A stretch of DNA of 57,358 bases. Source: an uncultured Eubacterium sp. (lineage in GTDB: Bacteria > Bacillota > Clostridia > Lachnospirales > Lachnospiraceae). Numbering within the stretch: the first letter of the stretch is position 1; each line of letters starts with the position of its first letter. The stretch spans positions 1 through 57,358 of the forward strand of contig CAJUIL010000026.1 of NCBI GenBank assembly GCA_910586225.1. Reading direction: 5' to 3'. Both the position numbers and the translations under genes were made by a program. A model generated the notes under the pieces. It ran no database searches, was not told the DNA's origin, and saw only the letters and a list, made by a program, of their open reading frames with translations. Positions 26,226 to 33,532 of this stretch are shown piece after piece.

Positions 26226-26466
26226 GCTTTTCTATCTCCCTTCTGCCTTCCTGTGCGGCTGGCATTTTTCTTCCCAAAATAAAAGACCGCAATACAGGCT
26301 TCTTTTCAGATTACGGCACCAAAAAGAATCTGCCTGCATTACGGCAAATAAAACTGCAACAGTATTCTTTCCTTCAGCAATTCTTCCAGTCAGTAATCTG
26401 CAATCCTTATTTTCTTATGCAAATACGCAGGATTCCGCTTTGTATCTGCAATTTAACCTTCATTTT

Positions 26467-26973
26467 TTATTTCCCATAGTTCTCATAACCGCATTCCTGC
26501 AGCTTTTCATCCTTCGCCTGTACCTGCTCCTTTAGCTCTTTCGCATATTCCTTCAGCCTTCCAAGCAGCGCGCTATCCGAAACCGCCAGTATCTTCGCCG
26601 CCAGAAGCGCCGCGTTCACACCGCCATTGATCGCTACCGTCGCCACCGGGATGCCGCTTGGCATCTGTACAATCGAATAAAGCGAATCCCGCCCGCCCAG
26701 CGACGTCGTATGCATCGGGATCCCAATAACCGGCATCGGGAAAATAGCCGCGCACATTCCCGGCAGATGCGCCGCCATCCCAGCGCCCGCAATAATTACC
26801 TTAAAGCCCTTCTCTTCGGCTGTTTTCGCATACTCAAAAAACACATCCGGTTCCCGATGCGCGGAAATGATCTTCATTTCAAACGCAATACCCAGCTGCT
26901 TTAGCACATCCGCAGCCTTCGCCATAACCGGAAGATCTGAATCCGATCCCATCACTATTCCTACTTCTGCCAT
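26467..26973 (-). CDS. purE: N5-carboxyaminoimidazole ribonucleotide mutase PurE
   Basis: 168 aa, class I PurE: GIVMGSDSDLPVM, ISAHREPD (catalytic His), IAGAGMAAHLPGM and GIPMHTTSLGGRDSLYSIVQMPSGIPVATV. It converts N5-CAIR to CAIR in purine biosynthesis and acts in the cytosol as an octamer. GGGAGGA precedes the ATG. It follows the aminopeptidase by 48 bases and pyrE lies further upstream in the same direction, so purine and pyrimidine genes may share an operon. No other pur genes are present. Confidence 0.95.
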   Translation of the reverse strand: MAEVGIVMGSDSDLPVMAKAADVLKQLGIAFEMKIISAHREPDVFFEYAKTAEEKGFKVIIAGAGMAAHLPGMCAAIFPMPVIGIPMHTTSLGGRDSLYSIVQMPSGIPVATVAINGGVNAALLAAKILAVSDSALLGRLKEYAKELKEQVQAKDEKLQECGYENYGK

Positions 26974-27021
26974 TTCTTTATCCTCCCTTTGTTTATCGGC
27001 AAGTACCCGATCTTTTTATCA

Positions 27022-29106
27022 TCATGCTTTATCTAACGGACGGTTCAGCTCCTCCGTCCCCGGTACAACAAATCTCCCGTCTTTTATAACATCGACCGCA
27101 CTCCCGTCCGGCAGCAGCGCTGTGATCGTATCCAACTCATCATACGGAATCGTAATATCCGTATGACAGTTAAAATACGCCTTGGACGCATCCTCTTTTC
27201 GGATCATTGTGCGCTCGTTGTCCTTCGCAACAATCTCTTTCCCATCTGGATTATAGACGCTCGTATCCTCCGCGTGCGAATAGCACGTATCCCCGACCGC
27301 AAAATGCGGCCCGGTCTTTTCCGCAATAAGGATCGGCAGCTTATCCGCGATCTGATAATCCCGCGCCATCCGATAGGCTGTTGTATTTGTCCCAATCGCA
27401 AACTCTCCCATTGGAAGCGTATCATGCTGCATCAATACATTTTCATGAATATACCTCCTATTTTCCGCTTCATCCGCAAAGTTCGCACACGTATACGCAG
27501 TCACCATCCCGTCTGAAAACGTTAGCTCCAGATCCTTATAATACAGCTCGTTTAAATACACGCCCGTTACGTGCAGGATGCCCGATGTCCCCTGCAGCAT
27601 CGGAGACGTAAATACCTCGCCGACCGGAATATTCACATCCGCCACACAGTTTTCAAACGCCGTCTGCGAATCCGGATGCTCCAGCCTGCGGATCGACACA
27701 TACAGATCCGTACGATTCGCGCCCTTCCCGGTAATGTGCACGCGCTGCGCCTTATCCAGCACATCGATCAGCCGCTGCTGCATATTCCGGTAAAGCATAT
27801 AATCCAGCGTATTCAGCTTTACCGTCTCAGCAAATATCGCTTCATAATCCCGCCCGATCGCAGGCAGCGGATACGCAATGATCGTAAAGCTGCGCTCATC
27901 TCCTCGAATATACTCGTTCGTGATCTGCCCGGACTCATTGGCATAATAAACTAACAGCTTTTGCTGCTTTTCACTGTAGTGCGCGGCTTCCTTTTTATTT
28001 TCCGGCGCAAACGGCTCCTCGCCAAACACTTCCTGCACCGCCGGGCCTGCGTAAACTGCCGCAAGCTCCCGGTATGTCTCATAAGCCTCGCGCAGCACCT
28101 CCAGCCGCCGCTTTACAAATGCCTTATCCAGATAATAAGCGCTGTCATTGCGGTGGTCAAAATCAAACTGACGGTTCGCCGCCGTAGAATAGCAGCCACG
28201 TTTGCCATGCCCCCTATTTCCCATCGACGACACCGCATCCCGAAAGATCACCGTCGAAAGGCCCAGCTTCTTAAAATTCAAAACCGCTTCCCGCACAACC
28301 CGCTCAAACCCGATCGCATAATGAATACTGACTGTTTTTTTCTTGGACAAGTCCTTATTCGTCACCTCAAATCCGATCCGGTATCCTTCGGTAAACGTAT
28401 CCGCCATCGCCTGGATCTGCTCCTGCGTCAAGCCCGCCAAATACCGCGCCGTACGAAGCTCGTTTTCTGAAATATACTCTCCGTATCGATACAGATACGT
28501 ATCGTCCGACAGATCTGCCTGCATCACGATCCCGGTAAAAAAATCAAGCTGCGGGTCAACGCTCTCCCGAACGGCCTGTGCTACGATAATCTCACTGTAA
28601 TCATGAAAATGCCAGTACAAGATCCGGCGTATTTCTTCCGCATCCGTGCCGCTGCCATCGCAAAAGCAAGTATAGACCTCAACAAGCAGTTCCATCAGGA
28701 TCGTCATATCCGCCAATCTGCCCTCAAACGCATAAGCGATCAGCGCGCGGCATTCCGCGTACAAAAAGCAGAGCGGCCCGCCAAAATCCTCACCCAGCAT
28801 TTTAACTGCATACGCTGGGTTCGCATAGCTTATCTCATAACCGTCAGCTTCCGGCAAAATGTCCGCATACAGCCTTTTGTTCAGCTTTTCACATTCGTCT
28901 ATGGAACGCTGCTTTAGCTCCCCTTTTTGCTGCATTTCCAAAACTTCCGCACAAAGCAGGACAAACTGCGCCGTTCGCTTAAAATAATCCGCAAACCGCT
29001 CCTCCGTCTCCGGCTGCTTCGCTGCTTCCCGAATGCGGGTAAGCACAAGTCCGTAACGCTCTGCGGCCTTCTCATTATCCTCTTTATAAATCTCACGATA
29101 ACTCAT
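27022..29106 (-). CDS. M29-like metallo-aminopeptidase with long N-terminal region
   Basis: 694 aa. The C-terminal third looks like peptidase family M29: GEVFTSPM, GEFAIGTNTTAYRMA, ILIAEKTGPHFAVGDTCYSHAED and FNCHTDITIPYD, giving the usual Glu/His/Asp metal ligands. The first about 330 residues are helical and additional to the usual 410-aa enzyme. The start at 29106 is set by a 4-base overlap (ATGA) with the upstream small membrane protein gene; the longer in-frame reading to 29274 lies inside that gene. Cytosolic peptide turnover is likely. Substrate unknown. Confidence 0.8.
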   Translation of the reverse strand: MSYREIYKEDNEKAAERYGLVLTRIREAAKQPETEERFADYFKRTAQFVLLCAEVLEMQQKGELKQRSIDECEKLNKRLYADILPEADGYEISYANPAYAVKMLGEDFGGPLCFLYAECRALIAYAFEGRLADMTILMELLVEVYTCFCDGSGTDAEEIRRILYWHFHDYSEIIVAQAVRESVDPQLDFFTGIVMQADLSDDTYLYRYGEYISENELRTARYLAGLTQEQIQAMADTFTEGYRIGFEVTNKDLSKKKTVSIHYAIGFERVVREAVLNFKKLGLSTVIFRDAVSSMGNRGHGKRGCYSTAANRQFDFDHRNDSAYYLDKAFVKRRLEVLREAYETYRELAAVYAGPAVQEVFGEEPFAPENKKEAAHYSEKQQKLLVYYANESGQITNEYIRGDERSFTIIAYPLPAIGRDYEAIFAETVKLNTLDYMLYRNMQQRLIDVLDKAQRVHITGKGANRTDLYVSIRRLEHPDSQTAFENCVADVNIPVGEVFTSPMLQGTSGILHVTGVYLNELYYKDLELTFSDGMVTAYTCANFADEAENRRYIHENVLMQHDTLPMGEFAIGTNTTAYRMARDYQIADKLPILIAEKTGPHFAVGDTCYSHAEDTSVYNPDGKEIVAKDNERTMIRKEDASKAYFNCHTDITIPYDELDTITALLPDGSAVDVIKDGRFVVPGTEELNRPLDKA

Positions 29107-29438
29107 AATCCAATCCATCCTATTACATATACTGCCATCCATCCTGTCAGCATCAATACCGACAGGACCGCCCCTGTCACCGGGACTTTTTTCAAAATAT
29201 TTTCCTTGCGCGCTTCGCGTATGGAAATCCATAGCGTCATCAGCGCCGCCAGCATTGCCGCGATCCCGATACATCCGATCTTTTCCGGCGCCTGCCCGCC
29301 TCTTTGATAAGAAACCGCAACGGCATAAAAAAACAAGATCAGCGGCGCAAACGAAAAAATAAGCGCAGCCGTGCCAGGCCCAGAATGCTTTTTCCCGGTA
29401 AATTTATAATTTTTATCAGCCCGTGCTTTTTTCTTCAT
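29103..29438 (-). CDS. small four-segment membrane protein (DUF6142-like)
   Basis: 111 aa with a basic N-terminus (MKKKARADKNYKFTGKKHSG) and three to four hydrophobic segments. I think it belongs to the group annotated DUF6142, common in Lachnospiraceae, but this is from memory. It overlaps the vanZ-like gene by 23 bases and the aminopeptidase by 4, so it is translationally coupled to both. Function unknown. Confidence 0.6.
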   Translation of the reverse strand: MKKKARADKNYKFTGKKHSGPGTAALIFSFAPLILFFYAVAVSYQRGGQAPEKIGCIGIAAMLAALMTLWISIREARKENILKKVPVTGAVLSVLMLTGWMAVYVIGWIGL

Positions 29439-29910
29439 CCTGTGCTCCCTTCAGATCCATCCGATGCCAGTAAAACAGGAGCTTAAAGCACAAATGTCCC
29501 AGCATCCCGCCCAGCGTATTTAAAATCATATCATCCACATCACAGCTGCCGACCCGCGTCACAAGCTGGATCAGCTCCACCAGCAGGCTGACCTCAAAGC
29601 TGATCAGCGTAACCTTCCAAAAGCTCCGGTTTCTGCGCGACAGCAGCGGAAAAAATAAGCCAAACGGCACAAACGCCAAGATATTTCCGGCAAGATTTAA
29701 AAATACCGTATATGGCCCGATCACATCATAATACGTTAAATAACGTTGTATCTCCTTAAACGGCTTTAAATTATAATGATATTCCTTCCCAATATGGGTC
29801 CTTCCCATGCTTTCCGCAAAAAAAAGAAAGTAGACCATCAAAATAAGATAAAGACCGAACAGCAGCCAAGCCGCCGTCCGGTATATCTTTTTATGCTTTT
29901 TATATTTCAA
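29416..29910 (-). CDS. VanZ-like membrane protein
   Basis: 164 aa with four or five membrane segments and the VanZ-type features NLKPFKEI, NLAGNILAFVPFGLFFP and ELIQLVTRVGSCDVDDMILNTLGG. VanZ family members are linked to teicoplanin or lipid-related phenotypes, but most chromosomal copies are uncharacterised. It starts 15 bases after the pyrE stop. Confidence 0.85.
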   Translation of the reverse strand: MKYKKHKKIYRTAAWLLFGLYLILMVYFLFFAESMGRTHIGKEYHYNLKPFKEIQRYLTYYDVIGPYTVFLNLAGNILAFVPFGLFFPLLSRRNRSFWKVTLISFEVSLLVELIQLVTRVGSCDVDDMILNTLGGMLGHLCFKLLFYWHRMDLKGAQDEEKSTG

Positions 29911-29925
29911 TTTACAGTCCTCAGC

Positions 29926-30603
29926 TTATTTTGCACCATACTGTTCATAGTATGCGTCAATCGCGGCCTTTAATGTATCATCCATCAAAATTTTCCCATG
30001 GTATGGACGGTTATATAAGTACTCTGTCACTTCCTGCATCGAAACGATCGCGTTTGTCTCAAAGCCATACGTCTCCCGAATCTCATCCAGCGCGCTCTTC
30101 TCACCGGAAAGCCCCTTTTCCATCCGATTCAATGATACGATCAGTCCCACAATTTCCACATCTGCCTGCGCCCTCACGATCGGAACCGTCTCTGCCATCG
30201 ATTTTCCCGACGTCGCCACATCCTCGATCATCACCACGCGATCGCCATCCCTTAAGCTGCTCCCCAGCAAAATCCCCGTATCCCCGTGGTCTTTTTCCTC
30301 CTTACGATTCGAGCAGTACCGCACATCCTTCCCGTACAGCCCCGTATATGCGATCGCCGTTGCAACGCTCAGCGGAATCCCTTTATACGCCGGCCCAAAT
30401 AAAATGTCAAAATCATCCCCATAACACTCATGGATCGCCCTTGCATAATATTCTCCCAGCTTCATCAGCTGCGTACCTGTCACATACCCTCCGGCATTCA
30501 TAAAAAACGGAGATTTACGTCCGCTTTTCAATATAAACTCGCCGAACTTCAATACGCCGCTGTCTACCATAAACTCGATAAATTCTTTTTTATACTGTTC
30601 CAT
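29926..30603 (-). CDS. pyrE: orotate phosphoribosyltransferase PyrE
   Basis: 225 aa: FGEFILKSGRKSPFFMNAG, the PRPP loop VVMIEDVATSGKSMAET and KEEKDHGDTG in the catalytic loop. It makes OMP from orotate and PRPP in pyrimidine synthesis. AAGGAGA precedes the ATG. It is the first gene of the minus-strand run leading to vanZ, the membrane protein, the aminopeptidase and purE. No PyrR-type attenuator could be made out upstream. Confidence 0.95.
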   Translation of the reverse strand: MEQYKKEFIEFMVDSGVLKFGEFILKSGRKSPFFMNAGGYVTGTQLMKLGEYYARAIHECYGDDFDILFGPAYKGIPLSVATAIAYTGLYGKDVRYCSNRKEEKDHGDTGILLGSSLRDGDRVVMIEDVATSGKSMAETVPIVRAQADVEIVGLIVSLNRMEKGLSGEKSALDEIRETYGFETNAIVSMQEVTEYLYNRPYHGKILMDDTLKAAIDAYYEQYGAK

Positions 30604-30844
30604 ATGATCGTTTTCTCCTTTATTTTATGGGTTTTTTCGTACTCTTACACTCTAATTTTTGATATTACTGTTCCATTTTCATTTTACCCTATTTGTATCC
30701 TTTTTTCATATAGTTCTTTACCTTTTAATGATTTTCCCATATCCATCAATCCTTTCTGATTTTGTGGGCAAACCAAAAAGATAAGTTTAGAAATACTTCG
30801 TTAAGTATAACACCAAAGCCTATTACTTTCAACTCACAAATCAA

Positions 30845-30886
30845 AAAGGTGCAAAGCCTTGACAATTTAATAGGACTTTACACCTT
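30845..30886 (-). terminator. terminator-like hairpin at the left end of the small mobile element
   Basis: On the minus strand AAGGTGTAAAG pairs with CTTTGCACCTT (one wobble) around a 20-base loop and is followed by TTTGATTTG. It would end transcription of the 57-aa ORF at 30906. The left terminal inverted repeat forms one arm of it. Confidence 0.55.
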
Positions 30887-30905
30887 CATATTGTTGTAAT
30901 ACTAC

Positions 30906-31079
30906 TTAATTTTGCTCATTAACTAATGGTGGTTTCTGATACAGCTTACGCTCTATTCTCTTTCGTTCAACTGCAATTTGCTTCAATGCGCCTTCGTCAT
31001 TTGTTGATTCTTCAATTCTTTCCAATAAATCTATCATATCTAACAAATGGCAATTCAATTCTTTTTCAGTCATTGGCAT
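30906..31079 (-). CDS. 57-aa protein inside the inverted-repeat element
   Basis: The product runs MPMTEKELNCHLLDM to PPLVNEQN, is highly charged and probably one helical hairpin (LLDMIDLLERIEE and ALKQIAVERKRIERKL). AGGTGAG lies 6 bases before the ATG and a near-perfect promoter lies upstream, so it looks expressed. No family recognised. It could be a small regulator or DNA-binding protein of the element. Confidence 0.6.
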   Translation of the reverse strand: MPMTEKELNCHLLDMIDLLERIEESTNDEGALKQIAVERKRIERKLYQKPPLVNEQN

Positions 31080-31129
31080 ATGCACTCACCTACTTTCCTT
31101 AATAATTTATACGAATTGTTGCTATACTT

Positions 31130-31158
31130 ATTATAATGGATTCTGTAAAAGGTGTAAA
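31130..31158 (-). promoter_or_regulatory. promoter of the 57-aa ORF
   Basis: On the minus strand TTTACA (31158-31153) and a perfect TATAAT (31135-31130) are spaced by exactly 17 bases. The -35 lies in the right terminal inverted repeat. Confidence 0.7.
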
Positions 31159-31208
31159 GACTTATTAAATTGTCAACTACCTGCATTTTTATACCTCAAG
31201 ATCATACT

Positions 31209-31801
31209 TCACAATTTCCGGTACAAACGCTCTCCTTCCTGCGGACGGATCGACAGCTCTAAGTCCGCCTTACGTCCACGGACCCTCTCCAGGCTGACCA
31301 AGCCATTCACAGGCACCTTCTGATAAGCTGTCCGAACGCCGCGCAGCTGCTCCAGCTCCCGGATCGGCTGTTGGTACAGCCTTCCGTTTTTGACGGAAAG
31401 CTCCCTTGGCAGGCTCATCTGCCCGTACCAGAGCGGGTGCTCCGATGTACGCAGGCTGCAAGTATCCCAGTTTTGCATCCAGCCGATCATGATGCGTCTG
31501 CCGTCCGGCGAAAGGACTGCCTGCGGCGCGTAAAAGTCGATCCCGTAATCAATCGACTGGCTGTGTTCTTCGGTAAACGTATCTGTGTGTTCATCATATT
31601 GTCCGATCAGGCAGAGCGTACCGTTTCCATTGTGATACTCAAAGCCTTGCGGCATCATATCCTGCGGGCTGGTCAAAAGCACTTGCTTTCCATCCAGCCT
31701 GTCCGCGCGGACAGATGGAACGCCGGGCGCTCCTGTGTTTTAATATGCTTTTCGGAAGCTTCCTCGTATTTTCGTGCTTCCCGCAAGGTCTGACTTGTCA
31801 T
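31209..31801 (-). pseudogene. scrB: internally deleted GH32 sucrose-6-phosphate hydrolase
   Basis: The gene starts normally at 31801 (MTSQTLREARKYEEAS...FHLSARTGW), reaching the point where GH32 enzymes carry the WMNDPNG nucleophile motif. It then jumps, in another frame, to LDGKQVLLTSPQDMMPQGFEYHNGNG and runs to a normal-looking C-terminus. The middle of the enzyme, including the catalytic Asp and the RDP motif, is missing. The junction lies at GGCTGGATGG (about 31692-31701), which fits a deletion between short direct repeats. A 157-aa remnant could still be read from 31682. It is the first of several damaged sugar genes here. Confidence 0.8.
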
Positions 31802-31821
31802 ATTCCTGCCCTTTCCTTTCC

Positions 31822-32811
31822 CTATACTTTTCTCGTTGTACCGCCCTCCGCAAATGTGACCGGAAGAATGGTCAAAGGCTCTACAGCTTCCTTGCGGATC
31901 AATCCAAGCAGATTCCGCACACCGACACGCGCCATTTCTTCCACCGGCTGCACGATCGAAGAAAGCAGATACGGGCCATTGTTCATCCGCTTGAGGCCGT
32001 CATGTCCAATGACCTGTACGTCCTGCGGCACCAAAATACCACGGCTGCGCAGCAGCTCCAGCACAACGAGCGCCAGTGCGTCCGTACTCGTATAAATGCC
32101 GTCATAGTAAAGCACCCCGTCTCGCATATGCGCAAGCAAATATTTTTCGATAGATCCTAGCGGATACACGTCTGTATCATCCCCAAAATCAGCCGTAGCA
32201 TAAAAAACGCCTTGTCTTTGACATTCCGCCGCAAAGCCCTGCCCGCGCTTTAACGTTTCGCTGCTCAGGCGCGAGCCGGTACGTACAAACAACAGCCTTC
32301 GGCTCCCGCCAGCCAGCAGACGGCGCACCGCCAGCTCCCCGCCGTGGAAGTTATCAGAAGATACACAGCAGCAGCCGTTTTCCAGATGACGGTCGATCAT
32401 CACCATTGGTATCTTTTCCTGCAGCTGTTTTTCACTGTCGTTAAACGTCACGCCGATGATCCCATCCACACGGTTCTGACACGCCAGCTTTAGATAATAG
32501 GCTTCTTTTTCCGCATCCTTCTGTGACTGGCATAAAAACATTTTATAGCCTTTTTGATACAACTCCTTTTCAATCGAAGAAACCAGGCAAGCAAAAAACG
32601 GATTCCGTATATCCGGCACAATGACAGCAGCCGTATAAGTATAGCCCGCCCGAAGGCCCCTCGCGTAATAGTTCATCTCGTAGCCCAATTTTGCCACGGA
32701 CTCTTCCACCTTCTTTTTGTTTTTAGCGCTGACATACTGGCCGTTGAGCACCTTAGATACCGTTCCGACCGCTACGCCTGCGTCATTTGCCACATCCTTG
32801 ATCGTTGCCAT
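31822..32811 (-). CDS. LacI-family regulator (ScrR-like)
   Basis: 329 aa from the ATG at 32811: the LacI helix-turn-helix ATIKDVANDAGVAVGTVSKVLNG, then a periplasmic-binding-like effector domain ending in EGGTTRKV. The start is fixed by GGTGGAGGA 4-8 bases upstream; the reading frame stays open for 30 more codons (to 32901) but without LacI similarity. Located between the damaged scrB and a damaged ABC permease, it presumably once controlled sucrose/fructan use. It appears intact and may still act on the 12-bp palindrome at 33377. Confidence 0.9.
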   Translation of the reverse strand: MATIKDVANDAGVAVGTVSKVLNGQYVSAKNKKKVEESVAKLGYEMNYYARGLRAGYTYTAAVIVPDIRNPFFACLVSSIEKELYQKGYKMFLCQSQKDAEKEAYYLKLACQNRVDGIIGVTFNDSEKQLQEKIPMVMIDRHLENGCCCVSSDNFHGGELAVRRLLAGGSRRLLFVRTGSRLSSETLKRGQGFAAECQRQGVFYATADFGDDTDVYPLGSIEKYLLAHMRDGVLYYDGIYTSTDALALVVLELLRSRGILVPQDVQVIGHDGLKRMNNGPYLLSSIVQPVEEMARVGVRNLLGLIRKEAVEPLTILPVTFAEGGTTRKV

Positions 32812-32908
32812 GTATTCCTCCACCTTTGCGGCAGCCAAAGCTTGCCGGCTGTCCGCATTCATTTCCGGATGGAGTTTTGTTTGCATTGCCTTCTCCACCA
32901 CTTCCTAA

Positions 32909-32936
32909 ATTATACCATGCATTTTTGAAAATACAA
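32909..32936 (-). promoter_or_regulatory. promoter of the ScrR-like regulator
   Basis: On the minus strand TTGTAT (32936-32931) and TATAAT (32914-32909) are spaced by 16 bases, about 100 bases ahead of the regulator start, so the regulator can be expressed independently of the damaged permease gene. Confidence 0.5.
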
Positions 32937-32961
32937 TAGCTGGAGAAGTGTGGAAAAGTTC

Positions 32962-33345
32962 TTAATTTTTTGCCCCTGTCGAAGCAATCCCTGTATCGGA
33001 GATGACCATGACCGGCCATACAAAATCATTCCACATCGCAATAAACACAAGGATCGTAACCGCTGCATAGATCGGCTTCGCCAAAGGCACGATCAGCTGT
33101 AAAAACGTCCGCAGCGCGCTGGCACCGTCCAGCTTTGCGGCTTCCTCAATGCTTTCCGGAATGCCGAGAAAATTTTGCCGGAACAAAAAGATATACATCG
33201 GGCTTGCAATCGCCGGAAGGATCAGCGCCGCATAAGAATCCGCCAGCCCCAGCTTGTAAATAACAGAGAACTGCGGCAGCATGACTGTCTGCGCCGGAAT
33301 TACCATTACGGCAAGCAGCATTGTACCTGCCAATAACATACTCAT
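32962..33345 (-). pseudogene. ABC sugar permease remnant (MalG type), ends kept, middle lost
   Basis: The 127-aa reading has the core of a carbohydrate ABC inner-membrane permease: MLLAGTMLLAVMVIPAQT, the EAA loop GIPESIEEAAKLDGASALRTF and WNDFVWPVMVISDT. It then ends GIASTGAKN, which resembles the native C-terminus of this family, so about 60 residues between appear deleted in frame. The N-terminal membrane segments before MLLAGT are also absent. No other ABC genes (binding protein, second permease) remain. Confidence 0.7.
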
Positions 33346-33376
33346 TAATTTTCATTTCATAATGACCTCTTATGAT

Positions 33377-33388
33377 TGAATCGATTCA
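33377..33388. promoter_or_regulatory. LacI-type operator candidate
   Basis: TGAATCGATTCA is a perfect 12-bp palindrome with the central CG typical of LacI/GalR operators, 32 bases upstream of the permease remnant and downstream of scrA. The ScrR-like protein is the obvious candidate ligand. Confidence 0.5.
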
Positions 33389-33402
33389 TATTTTGGCTTA
33401 TT

Positions 33403-33451
33403 TTTTGCATCTGCATAAAACAGAACTACCTGTTTTATGACAGATGCAAAA
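33403..33451. other. long stable hairpin between scrA and the permease remnant
   Basis: TTTTGCATCTG (33403-33413) and ATAAAACAG (33415-33423) pair with CTGTTTTAT (33430-33438) and CAGATGCAAAA (33441-33451), a 20-bp stem with one small bulge and a 6-base loop. It lacks a U-tract in either direction, so it could be an mRNA 3'-end stabiliser for scrA or an insertion scar. Confidence 0.55.
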
Positions 33452-33532
33452 TAGCTGTTTGTATAAAACCATTCATATTTTTGTTTTATTGTATAAAAAC
33501 AAGAAACTCTGCCAACCAATTTGAAAATATTT

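Larger units (their letters stand above)
30859..31176. mobile_element. 318-bp MITE-like element with 28-bp terminal inverted repeats
   Basis: The left end TTGACAATTTAATAGGACTT... (30859-30886) and the right end (31149-31176) are inverted repeats matching at 26 of 28 positions. Between them lies one 57-aa ORF with its own promoter. No transposase is present and I see no clear target duplication. It sits in the gap between pyrE and the decayed scrB gene. The repeat itself contains TTGACA and TTTACA, so it doubles as promoter sequence. Confidence 0.7.

Noticed and set aside
29107..29274. N-terminal extension of the M29-like aminopeptidase
   Set aside because: It lies inside the small membrane protein gene; the ATGA overlap at 29103-29106 marks the real start.
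31371..31793. Plus-strand ORF over the scrB remnant
   Set aside because: It is the antisense of the GH32 fragment, which has recognisable protein similarity on the minus strand.
32812..32901. 30-codon N-terminal extension of the ScrR-like regulator
   Set aside because: LacI proteins start directly at the helix-turn-helix, and a good ribosome binding site precedes 32811.
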